DNA of 64,000 nucleotides from Microbulbifer variabilis (GTDB taxonomy: Bacteria; Pseudomonadota; Gammaproteobacteria; Pseudomonadales; Cellvibrionaceae), in the NCBI RefSeq assembly GCF_020524905.1, contig NZ_JAIVKI010000022.1, positions 1 through 64,000 on the forward strand, in the 5' to 3' direction. This document shows positions 1-7,713 of the stretch, piece by piece (within the stretch, counting starts at the first letter, position 1; each line of letters opens with the position of its first letter). The position numbers and the translations under genes were made by a program. Below the pieces are notes generated by a model. That model had not been told where the DNA came from, did not search any database, and saw nothing but the letters and a program-made list of their open reading frames with translations.

Positions 1-62
1 ATCCAGCTTTCCAGGGTCGCTGCATCATGAGCGGTAATTGTGAAAACGTCAGGAGTATCCAT
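1..62 (-). CDS. Possible N-terminal fragment of a protein running off the left edge
   Basis: On the minus strand an ATG at 62-60 opens a frame that stays open to the window edge and reads MDTPDVFTITAHDAATLESW. An in-frame stop lies just upstream. The composition looks like protein, but only about 20 residues are visible, there is no clear ribosome binding site, and I recognise no family. It would be co-directional with, and downstream of, the membrane glycosyltransferase-like gene. Low confidence; between 63 and 268 I see nothing else I can support. Confidence 0.2.
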   Translation of the reverse strand, partial: MDTPDVFTITAHDAATLESW

Positions 63-268
63 GGGGCAAGTATACGCGAACTCAAATTACGTAACCTTAT
101 TTTCCGCATGGACCACTAGGGCATCTTTTCTATATTCCTCAGAGTATTGTTTACGAGTGTTTTTGGTTGGTTTACTTGGTCTTGTCATAGGGCACCTCTA
201 CTGCATAGTTTATCGCTTAAGAGAGTGCCCGTCGTTGGTGGGTAGATTCAGAACGCGGAGAGGTTCAC

Positions 269-2203
269 TTAGCGCACCCACTTAACTCGAATGTAGGTTA
301 CTTTTAAGTCTACATTTGGTCGCGCCAATGTTCTTATTTCAACCTTCTCCATATTTTGCCCCGAATCCAACGTAAACTGACCAGTAATCATTCCCCTTCT
401 CCCATCTGTGCCGGCAATTAGCCCATTTTTCAAAACCTTTGCCTCTTTAGGGAGAGCGAGTACTACATCCCAATCCCCTACAGACTCTCCTTCTCTAATG
501 GTGCTAGAATATGCAATTTCGAAGGTGTATTGACCGGTTTGCAATCGCTCATAAGGACCAAATGTCACATAACCCGATTGAGCATTATCCTTCTTTTGCA
601 TTTCACATTCGGCTACTGTTTCTCCAATTTTTGTGGGTAGTTCGCATGCTTTCCATGTGTAAGTGTTACCTGGGCTGACAAATTTCCTGACACGCATTTT
701 ATCTTTTCCATATATAAAGACTAATTTGCTTCCGCAGGTTTTTACTAATTGAGGAGCGCCATTTAAACGTGTTAACGCCTCAGAAGATATCTTGTATGGA
801 GGACTGGCATCCTCTGAAATAATCGCAAAATCATAGGTTTGCTTGAAGTATTTTCTCGACGTAATCCAGTGCATTTCGCTCAAATTATCGAAGTACTGAG
901 CCACACTTAGATCCAATCTACTGAAAGTTTGGAGATACTTAGCATCCCAGTATTGCGATATTCCGTTATAAAGATCCTCTTTTTCGAGAGCGTTGTCTAT
1001 GCAGGATATCTCTTCAGGATAGTATTCTCCTTTAAACCCGTTCTGCTTAATGAGCTGGTGTGAAGTCCAAGTCATGTACAATATTGCCAACAAGGAAGTT
1101 ACAACTGCGATGGATACAAAGTTATCCTGCAAGCGGATTTTTAAGAAAATAAATACAACAATAACTGGCCAGGAAAGCACTGGGATAAAATATCTACTTG
1201 TAACCGGGAGGTTGGTAATCAGTAAGACTGCGACGAGCGTTGCACAGAGGGATAGGAAAGAAAATATGGCAAGCCAAGATAGCTTGAAATTTTCTACTTC
1301 TCCTCTTATGAGTGTAATGAAGGAATGCAGTACAACACCAATATATAGAAAAAAAATAAAACCATATACTGGATTATCCATTATTGTCGACTGGAATAAT
1401 TCAAAAATATCTTTTAAATTTGAAGATAGCTTGTCGATCCCTATATTTGTGGGGTAGCGGGTTTGGTTTTCCACCACCCACTTGTAGGATATTGAGCCAA
1501 GGAAACTGCAAATTGCTACAAGCATTAGTGGAATTTTATTTTTTAATGAAAAATCTCGCTCCGCTATTGACATTAAAACTTGCGTCGCAATAAGTGGAGC
1601 AACGAAATGAACCAGGAGCAGATTATCCGACAGCGCCGTAGCATACGTAATAACCGCTATCAATAAAAAAAATAAAACCTTTTTTCTACTTTTATCCTCA
1701 TCCGTAAATTTAATCCATAAGGCCGATAGTAATATGACCGAAAGAAAGGCCCCATAATGGTAAGCACTGTGAAGGAGAAGAGCAAAAGGTTCTCCAGCGC
1801 TTAATGCTAACCATATTAAAATAACCAGAATAGTTGATACCGTAAGGATTGAATTAACGCCGGCGAATATCCTTACAACAAGCCAAACAGCCAAAAATGT
1901 CAAAAATATCTGAAGCAATGCAAATACAATTATTTGGCTATAAGGTGTTGGCCCGACCAAATAAGCGAGCAGAAACATCGGATAATCGGGAAAAAAGTAT
2001 GGTGCCGGAGTAAGGAACCAATCCTTGGTACTCCCGCCATTCGCAAAAATATCTGAAAATAGCGTGGGGAGATATAGCGCATCTGAATTAAAGAGATAGC
2101 CTTGAATATGAGAGCTAGACAAATACTGAAAGATTATATTTGCCATGCTTAGTACCAGTAAAACCAAGGCGAATATATTCTTATTTCTCTGAATGTTAGT
2201 CAT
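269..2203 (-). CDS. Polytopic membrane protein, candidate GT-C-type (arabinofuranosyl)transferase
   Basis: A 644-aa protein with about ten or more hydrophobic helices in residues 1-390 and a soluble, probably beta-rich C-terminal domain (about 395-644). The first loop after TM1 carries an acidic residue in NSDALYLP (D41), as GT-C glycosyltransferases do in their first extracytoplasmic loop. I do not recognise the family from sequence. The candidate function rests on context: it is the last gene of gtrA-dprE1-dprE2-X, the place that AftA (Rv3792, about 643 aa) takes in mycobacteria, and size and layout match. The gene is visibly A+T-richer than the dprE genes, which suggests a separate origin. 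It starts 1 nt after dprE2 ends, so the two are translationally coupled. It could instead be an O-antigen- or pilin-modifying transferase using a polyprenyl-phosphate sugar. Confidence 0.6.
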   Translation of the reverse strand: MTNIQRNKNIFALVLLVLSMANIIFQYLSSSHIQGYLFNSDALYLPTLFSDIFANGGSTKDWFLTPAPYFFPDYPMFLLAYLVGPTPYSQIIVFALLQIFLTFLAVWLVVRIFAGVNSILTVSTILVILIWLALSAGEPFALLLHSAYHYGAFLSVILLSALWIKFTDEDKSRKKVLFFLLIAVITYATALSDNLLLVHFVAPLIATQVLMSIAERDFSLKNKIPLMLVAICSFLGSISYKWVVENQTRYPTNIGIDKLSSNLKDIFELFQSTIMDNPVYGFIFFLYIGVVLHSFITLIRGEVENFKLSWLAIFSFLSLCATLVAVLLITNLPVTSRYFIPVLSWPVIVVFIFLKIRLQDNFVSIAVVTSLLAILYMTWTSHQLIKQNGFKGEYYPEEISCIDNALEKEDLYNGISQYWDAKYLQTFSRLDLSVAQYFDNLSEMHWITSRKYFKQTYDFAIISEDASPPYKISSEALTRLNGAPQLVKTCGSKLVFIYGKDKMRVRKFVSPGNTYTWKACELPTKIGETVAECEMQKKDNAQSGYVTFGPYERLQTGQYTFEIAYSSTIREGESVGDWDVVLALPKEAKVLKNGLIAGTDGRRGMITGQFTLDSGQNMEKVEIRTLARPNVDLKVTYIRVKWVR

Positions 2204-2204
2204 C

Positions 2205-2957
2205 TTAAATATTTACTTTGTTGAAAACAATCGCTGGTAGATGCCTAATTATCATCATAATCAGCCACCACTTCCCCGGAGCGTAGATGACCGGCTTGCC
2301 CGCTTTCACTCCCTCAAAAACCTGTTTTGCCACGTCTTCAACAGGCGCTAACTTGGCACCCTTGCCTTTCAGGTGAGCGGTCATGGGAGTGTCAGTCGGA
2401 CCAGGCTTTATCAGTACCACTTTGACTCCGGTGCCCGCAAAGCGGTGCTGTAGGCCTTGGGCATAGCGCGTAACTAGCCCTTTGGCTGCGCCGTAGACAT
2501 AGTTGGATTTTCGTCCCCTATCGCCTGCCACGGAACCGATTAAAGCGATGGTGCCGTAATTGGCTTTTGCCATCAGCTTGGCAAAAGCCTCGGCATAGAT
2601 CACCGGCGAAATTCCATTGACATCCAGCGCTTTACGACATGTTTCCAGGTCATCTTGACAATCGGCTTGCTCTGGTAGAAAGCCATGCGCGATCAGCACA
2701 ACATCCACACGGCCTGACTTAACGATGCTCTCTACCGTGGCATTAATAGCTTGCGGATCCAAAAAAACTGCCTGGACGATCCGGATGTCCGATTCGGAGC
2801 TACGTACCTTGAGGTCTGAGGCCACACGTTCGATGCGCTGAGCATCGCGTCCCACCAAAGTCAGATCAATCGGCTGTTTCTCAATCCAGAGTCTGGCGTA
2901 GTGCTCTGCGATCGCCGAGGTGGCTCCAACAATGACAATTTTCTTCTTGTTGCTCAT
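2205..2957 (-). CDS. dprE2: SDR-family reductase, DprE2-like (keto-ribofuranose to arabinofuranose)
   Basis: A 250-aa short-chain dehydrogenase/reductase. It has an N-terminal nucleotide-binding motif (IVGATSAIAE, residues 9-18), an NAG-like stretch (LIAHG) and the catalytic YxxxK in YVYGAAKG. DprE2 enzymes reduce decaprenylphosphoryl-2-keto-erythro-pentofuranose with NADH, completing epimerisation of the ribose-linked lipid to the arabinose-linked one. The start directly abuts the stop of the dprE1-like gene, as expected for the two halves of one epimerase. The SDR family is certain; DprE2 identity depends on the neighbouring DprE1 homologue. Confidence 0.85.
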   Translation of the reverse strand: MSNKKKIVIVGATSAIAEHYARLWIEKQPIDLTLVGRDAQRIERVASDLKVRSSESDIRIVQAVFLDPQAINATVESIVKSGRVDVVLIAHGFLPEQADCQDDLETCRKALDVNGISPVIYAEAFAKLMAKANYGTIALIGSVAGDRGRKSNYVYGAAKGLVTRYAQGLQHRFAGTGVKVVLIKPGPTDTPMTAHLKGKGAKLAPVEDVAKQVFEGVKAGKPVIYAPGKWWLIMMIIRHLPAIVFNKVNI

Positions 2958-4259
2958 TCAACTTCCCATCAAGCGGCGTGAAAGACCAGAGCTGATGCCT
3001 GGGTCTCGATATTTCATAAATTCGTTTAGGCGTAGATAGCCAGCTTCGAAGAGATCCCTAGGCATTCGCGCATCTTTAGCTGGATAGAGGCGGCCCTTTG
3101 CTTCACGCACAATGGCATCCAGGCGTTCGAATAGCTTGTGCGTGCGCTCCCCGTGATTTGGGAAGTCCAGCGCCAAGGTGACACCAGGCTGGGGAAAGCT
3201 CAGCATCCCCACAGGCTGGCGGTTACCAAAGGTTTTCAATACGGCGAGGAAGGAACCGTCGCCAGAGCGGGCTATTTCTTTCAGCATGGCCCGAACCGCA
3301 TCTTGCCCGACTTCACGCGGCACCACACTCTGGTACTGGAAGAAGCCTTTTGGCCCGTACATCCGGTTCCACTCGAGCAGGTTGTCCAAGGGATAGAAAA
3401 ACGGTTGGTAATGCATGATAGCCGGCCCTGCCTGCCACCTCTTGAGATGGTAATAGGCCATGTTGAAGGGACGAAGGGAGAGTCTATTGACCAGAGATAC
3501 CGGTGGTACGACGGGGATTGAGAGCTTACGCCCCTCGGGTTCCGGGCGAAACTCGACATTGGTAGAGTTACCGCGCATAAATATACCACGTCCACCGTCT
3601 CCAGTGATGCAATCGATCCAGGACACCGTATGCTCCCAATCAGCCTCGGAATCATCCGCAAGCTCGAAAAACTCGCCCAAATTGGCATAGGGAACGGTCT
3701 CGGTGTCCAGCCACGGGCTGGCCACGCGCCGCAACTGGATCTCGGCTTGTGTGATCACCCCGGTTAGCCCCATCCCACCCACTGTAGCGGCGAACAAATC
3801 GTTACGCTCATTCAGTCCACAATGGATTAACTCGCCATCAGTACGGATGAGTGTGAGACTTTGGACGTGATCGCCAAAAGACCCAAGCACGTGATGGTTC
3901 TTGCCATGAACATCGTTAGCAATGGCCCCTCCAACGGTCACCAATTGGGTACCCGGTGTCACAGGCAAAATCCAACCACGGGGAATGGCCAACCGCTGGA
4001 TATCCCTCAGCAGCACGCCAGCCTCACACACCAATCGGCCAGTGCTTTCGTCGAAATTAATGAAATGGTCGAGCCCAGTCGTGATCCAGAGTGTGCCTTC
4101 CGAGTTAAGGCAGACATCACCGTAACTGCGCCCCATACCATGAGCTACGCCGGGTTGAGGCCCGCGACAAACGAGATTCTCAACTTTAGATGGATCGTTT
4201 AGAGGGACGACATAATGCGGATCGGCGCTGAGGCGCCCCCACGAGGAAACTGGTTTCAT
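2958..4259 (-). CDS. dprE1: FAD-dependent decaprenylphosphoryl-ribose oxidase (DprE1-like)
   Basis: A 433-aa PCMH-type flavoprotein. The FAD-binding part has GMGRSYGDVCLN (41-52) and GGAIANDVHGKNHH (110-123), which match mycobacterial DprE1 closely; H118 corresponds to DprE1 H132. The C-terminal part has LSFPQPG and YPAKDAR, where K395 corresponds to catalytic K418. The residue aligned with C387 of M. tuberculosis DprE1, the benzothiazinone target, is A363. The enzyme should oxidise the 2'-hydroxyl of polyprenyl-phosphoryl-ribose, with the SDR next door reducing the ketone. The start overlaps the gtrA stop by 4 nt (ATGA). Confidence 0.9.
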   Translation of the reverse strand: MKPVSSWGRLSADPHYVVPLNDPSKVENLVCRGPQPGVAHGMGRSYGDVCLNSEGTLWITTGLDHFINFDESTGRLVCEAGVLLRDIQRLAIPRGWILPVTPGTQLVTVGGAIANDVHGKNHHVLGSFGDHVQSLTLIRTDGELIHCGLNERNDLFAATVGGMGLTGVITQAEIQLRRVASPWLDTETVPYANLGEFFELADDSEADWEHTVSWIDCITGDGGRGIFMRGNSTNVEFRPEPEGRKLSIPVVPPVSLVNRLSLRPFNMAYYHLKRWQAGPAIMHYQPFFYPLDNLLEWNRMYGPKGFFQYQSVVPREVGQDAVRAMLKEIARSGDGSFLAVLKTFGNRQPVGMLSFPQPGVTLALDFPNHGERTHKLFERLDAIVREAKGRLYPAKDARMPRDLFEAGYLRLNEFMKYRDPGISSGLSRRLMGS

Positions 4260-4669
4260 ACAACACCGATGCGGAAAACGTAACGCTTATCAAGCTGATA
4301 CTTAGTCAGGTAACCGATGGCCAGGCCAATAATGCCGCCGAGGTAACGCATTTCCTTGGTCTCAAAGATGTACTGGAAGCTAATTTCGAAGCCCCAGAAC
4401 ACTACAGTCGTAGCCAAGCCCATGACTGTATAGAGGGCGAAGGTCTGAGTGTTGTGGACAATGCTTTGAGTCTGGTAGCGGAAGATGTAGCGTTTGTCGA
4501 GGATGTACTTGGTGACAAGCCCAACCCCAGTACCCACCACAACAGAGGCCAGAATGTCGAAGGCGCCGCTATAAGTACGGATGACAAGATCTTGAGCGCC
4601 GATGTTTGCTGCCGTTGCGATTAGTGCGAAAATGGCGTAGTTAATCACCAGCTTAGTTGAGTCAAACAT
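4256..4669 (-). CDS. GtrA-family membrane protein
   Basis: A 137-aa protein with four predicted TM helices and the twin KYxLDKRYxF repeats of GtrA proteins (KYILDKRYIF and KYQLDKRYVF). GtrA proteins work with polyprenyl-phosphate-linked sugars, often proposed as flippases or as membrane anchors. The mycobacterial homologue Rv3789 lies directly upstream of dprE1, as here. This is the first gene of the leftward unit; its start is only 27 nt from the divergent ubiA-like start, and no good Shine-Dalgarno is visible. Family certain, exact role inferred. Confidence 0.85.
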   Translation of the reverse strand: MFDSTKLVINYAIFALIATAANIGAQDLVIRTYSGAFDILASVVVGTGVGLVTKYILDKRYIFRYQTQSIVHNTQTFALYTVMGLATTVVFWGFEISFQYIFETKEMRYLGGIIGLAIGYLTKYQLDKRYVFRIGVV

Positions 4670-4696
4670 TCAAAGACATCACGAGGTACAAAAAAA

Positions 4697-5581
4697 ATGC
4701 ATGATACCGTAATGGCCCCCTCGCCTCTAGCGCAACTGCTGGGGTTAATCAAGCTGATGCGGCCAAAGCAATGGGTTAAAAACGGCTTTGTTCTGGCGCC
4801 ACTTGTTTTTTCTGGAGCATTTCTGGACCCTGATGCCGTCAGCCATTCCCTATTGGCTGCAATGCTGTTCTGTGTCGCTTCCTCAGCGACTTATATTATC
4901 AACGACACACACGACATCGAGCGTGATCGTCTCCACCCCAAAAAGTCCAAGACTCGTCCTCTGGCAGCTGGGATTGTCTCGATACCTGCAGCCTTGATTT
5001 TGCTCGCCAGTCTCTATGCAGTGCTGGTATGGGGCTGGCTCACTGCTCCAAAAGTGGTGACGGTCATAGTGGTCTATTTGGTGCTGAACTTAGCCTACAC
5101 TTTCGTACTCAAGCACCAACCCGTTGTCGATATCTTCACAATCGCTATTGGTTTTGTTCTGCGTGTCTATGCAGGTGCAATGGCCCTCAATGTGCCCGTG
5201 TCCTCATGGATGTTCATCACGACCCTCTGTCTGGCGCTGTATTTGGCCGCTGTCAAGCGGCGCCAAGAGCTCAATCAAAGTGGTACCGAGGGTCGCAAAG
5301 TGCTTGAAAGGTATTCTGTCTCCCTGGTGGATCGCTACGCGGAGATGTCTGCTACAGGAGCACTGCTGTTCTACAGCATGTTCGTGATGTCAGCCAAGCC
5401 TGAATTAGCCATTACGGTGCCCTTAGTTTTGTTCGGCCTGTTCCGATATTGGTTCGTGGTGGAAGCCCTTGATGGAGGAGAGTCTCCCACGGATGCACTA
5501 CTCGCTGACTGGCAACTGTTACTTACCGTGGTCCTGTGGGTAGCTACCTGTAGTTGGGCACTTTGGCCGGTACAGGGGTGA
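4697..5581 (+). CDS. ubiA: UbiA-type polyprenyl-phosphate phosphoribosyltransferase (DPPR synthase-like)
   Basis: A 294-aa integral membrane prenyltransferase-fold protein. LMRPKQWVKN lies at the start of TM1, and the first Asp-rich motif is NDTHDIERDRLHPKKS followed by TRPLAAG. A later segment, VVDIFTIAIGFVLRVYAGA, is typical of the Rv3806c group, which moves 5-phosphoribose from PRPP onto decaprenyl phosphate. Start chosen at ATG 4697 because GAGGT lies 9 nt upstream; M6 is an alternative. Divergent from gtrA and 2 nt before the DUF212 gene. It supplies the substrate that the phosphatase and DprE1/DprE2 then process. Confidence 0.85.
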   Translation: MHDTVMAPSPLAQLLGLIKLMRPKQWVKNGFVLAPLVFSGAFLDPDAVSHSLLAAMLFCVASSATYIINDTHDIERDRLHPKKSKTRPLAAGIVSIPAALILLASLYAVLVWGWLTAPKVVTVIVVYLVLNLAYTFVLKHQPVVDIFTIAIGFVLRVYAGAMALNVPVSSWMFITTLCLALYLAAVKRRQELNQSGTEGRKVLERYSVSLVDRYAEMSATGALLFYSMFVMSAKPELAITVPLVLFGLFRYWFVVEALDGGESPTDALLADWQLLLTVVLWVATCSWALWPVQG

Positions 5582-5583
5582 CC

Positions 5584-6000
5584 ATGGATTTCTCTTACGC
5601 CCTGACCCCTTTTCTGACCTGGCTTGTTGCTGGAATTTCGAAATTCATCATCAATAGTATCAAGGCCAGGCAACTCGCCTTCGGCCTGATCGGCTACGGT
5701 GGGCTGCCCAGTAACCACAGCGCCATAGTCAGTAGTATGGCTGCGCTTATCGCCTTTAAAGAGGGCATCGGGCATCCCGCCTTCGGTGTCGCCATCACAC
5801 TGGCATTTATCGTGATGCTGGATGCCAATAGCCTACGTCGGCAGGTAGGTAAACATGCAGTAGTAATCAACAAATTGGCAAATGGGGCCCCTGACCATCA
5901 ATCACTTCGCGAACGCATGGGCCACACCCGAGTGGAAATTGCCTCCGGTATCGTCGTAGGTATCGCAGTCGCCTCCGTAGTGAATGTGATTTTGGCTTAA
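5584..6000 (+). CDS. Divergent PAP2 family protein (DUF212/YuiD-like), candidate DPPR phosphatase
   Basis: A 138-aa membrane protein. It retains a degenerate acid-phosphatase signature: a Lys in KARQ, GGLPSNHSA resembling the PSGH motif, and DANSLRRQVGKH resembling SRxxxxxH. In mycobacteria a PAP2 protein (Rv3807c) sits next to the UbiA homologue and is thought to remove the 5-phosphate of polyprenyl-phosphoryl-phosphoribose. This protein occupies the same place, between ubiA and the UPF0104 gene. ATG 5584 was chosen because GGGGTG precedes it and the ubiA stop ends 2 nt before. Family assignment is good; the substrate is inferred. Confidence 0.75.
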   Translation: MDFSYALTPFLTWLVAGISKFIINSIKARQLAFGLIGYGGLPSNHSAIVSSMAALIAFKEGIGHPAFGVAITLAFIVMLDANSLRRQVGKHAVVINKLANGAPDHQSLRERMGHTRVEIASGIVVGIAVASVVNVILA

Positions 6001-6977
6001 TGAATGAATCGAGGTCGGCAGATAATCTGACGGTTAAGCAGACTCCTTTGAGGCGCATTCCCGTTCAGTCAATCTCACTAGCCATTGTAGTAACAGTACT
6101 ACTGTATGCGGGGATGGTGACCCTAGCGGATTGGGGAGTATTCGGTACTGCGGTATCGACACTCCCCAGTGTGCTTTGGGTGCAAATGGTGGCACTCTCC
6201 CTTCTGAGCTATCTGCTCCGGTTTGCACGCTGGCATCACTTTACCCTTGCTCTAGGGCACGAGGTTCCGGTTCTCCGTAATCTCGAAATCTATCTGGCGG
6301 CGTTTGCACTTACACTCACACCTGGCAAGGCTGGTGAAGCAATACGATCCGTTTATCTCCGCCCCTATGGTGTCAGCTATTCACACAGCATTGGCGTCTT
6401 TATTTCGGAACGGCTTCTAGATTTAGTTGCAGTGGGGGCGCTGGCATCGTTGGCAACTTCGATATTCCCAGAGCAGCAGCCTTGGATGCTCACAGCGATC
6501 GCCTTCATAATCATCATCGTTCTTTTATTGCGCTCCCGACTGCTTGCCTTGATTGGAAAACGATTGGCGAAAAGCTCTACCGCTGGTCATGCCACAAAGG
6601 TGATCGCAACCATTCATTTTCTGCTATCTGAACGCCGTCTCGCCATGGCCACCCCCTTGAGTTTCATGGCTTGGATGGCACAGGGAGTCTCACTTTATTT
6701 GCTTGTTCATACACTGGGCTACGAATTACCGGCCAACACGATTATCGCTATCTATTGCCTGAGTATTCTAGCCGGTGCTGTATCGTTTATCCCTGGCGGG
6801 CTAGGAGCAACAGAAGCAGCTATCGTGTTGCTTCTGTCAGCGGCAGGAGTTGGCCAAACAGATGCCATAATGGCATCTCTCATCAGCCGGAGTCTTACCC
6901 TGTGGCTCGCGGTAGGTATTGGCAGTGTGTCGATGGCCAAAACTGCTTTTGCTAATCAATCCGCTCGTTCGCCGTAA
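6000..6977 (+). CDS. UPF0104 / LPG-synthase-TM-type (YbhN/AglD-like) membrane protein
   Basis: A 325-aa protein with about eight TM helices. It has the family marks SYLLRFARWHHF in the first third, TPGKAGEAIRS near residue 110, and GGLGATEAA near 270. Members resemble the flippase-type membrane half of MprF without the synthase domain and often occur beside polyprenyl- or dolichyl-linked sugar genes. It overlaps the DUF212 stop by 1 nt (TAATG), so it is in the same operon. A transport or flipping role for the arabinosyl lipid is plausible but inferred. Confidence 0.8.
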   Translation: MNESRSADNLTVKQTPLRRIPVQSISLAIVVTVLLYAGMVTLADWGVFGTAVSTLPSVLWVQMVALSLLSYLLRFARWHHFTLALGHEVPVLRNLEIYLAAFALTLTPGKAGEAIRSVYLRPYGVSYSHSIGVFISERLLDLVAVGALASLATSIFPEQQPWMLTAIAFIIIIVLLLRSRLLALIGKRLAKSSTAGHATKVIATIHFLLSERRLAMATPLSFMAWMAQGVSLYLLVHTLGYELPANTIIAIYCLSILAGAVSFIPGGLGATEAAIVLLLSAAGVGQTDAIMASLISRSLTLWLAVGIGSVSMAKTAFANQSARSP

Positions 6978-7713
6978 GGGCTAGAAGAGACCTTATTTGG
7001 TAATGAATCGCCCACCCTTGATTTTCCACCTTTTCGACATCAAACCTACACCTATCGCTGCGGGTACGATTTGTGATGGGGAGGAGGGTCGCGGGTATTC
7101 TCGCGGAGCATCTTGGGACGCAGCAAAGCAGCCTTCAAGTAAGTATCCGATCCTAGGTGTTGGCTGTAGCGCACAAGCAAATCAATATCAGATTTTAATC
7201 AAAAAGGTAACACAGGATTTGAATGTAAAAGACTTATTTATGGCTCTTTGGATGCTTTTCATCTCAAAAACTCATCCAACCCAAGACTAGCCATCGCTCA
7301 GAGAAGCGAATGATATTGATACTACTAAGGTCAACAGAACACTAGTCGTTTTAAAAAGTGAAAAGCTCTTACTATCCATCAAGTAAAGACTAGGGAAGTC
7401 CAAAAAAAATAAACTTATACTCCTAGAGCACACTTCACACAGCAAAGAAATGACTTTTTTCATAAAGATTTTTAAACTCTGGAATAACCAAGTTGTCTTC
7501 ACTTATATGTTGGCTTATATGAAATTCCAATTCAATCGCAACTTCTTTTGGGCAAAACGTAGTTCCGCATCTATAAGAAAATATCGTGGTACTCACTGGA
7601 TAAAAAAATCCCAGTTTATTCGCAGTTGATCCTATCTGGGGATTCACCCGGTAATATTCCCGGGTGAATTAATTAAACCCCTAGCCCAAGATTTATCATT
7701 GACTAAGCAAGAT
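6978..7713. other. Long intergenic stretch without a supported gene
   Basis: About 735 bp between the sugar-lipid cluster and the metalloprotease gene, A+T-richer than its flanks. Short open frames exist on both strands (for example 6997-7290 plus, and 7435-7647 minus with a cysteine-containing C-terminal half), but none has a good ribosome binding site or a family I recognise. It may contain gene remnants. The only clear structure is the inverted repeat at 7642-7669. Confidence 0.5.
7642..7669 (-). terminator. Inverted repeat, probable hairpin terminator of the metalloprotease gene
   Basis: A perfect 10-bp inverted repeat (ATTCACCCGG / CCGGGTGAAT) with an 8-nt loop, about 45 nt after the metalloprotease stop codon on the minus strand. 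There is no strong U-tract, so it could also act in mRNA stability. Confidence 0.5.

Noticed and set aside
40..285. 81-aa plus-strand frame at the left edge
   Set aside because: GTG start without ribosome binding site, overlaps the 3' end of the membrane glycosyltransferase-like gene, no family.
6997..7290. 97-aa plus-strand frame after the sugar-lipid operon
   Set aside because: No ribosome binding site, no family, composition unlike neighbouring genes; kept only as part of the gap description.
7435..7647. 70-aa minus-strand frame with a cysteine-containing C-terminal half
   Set aside because: Only a GTG start inside the inverted repeat; could be a gene remnant but not supportable.
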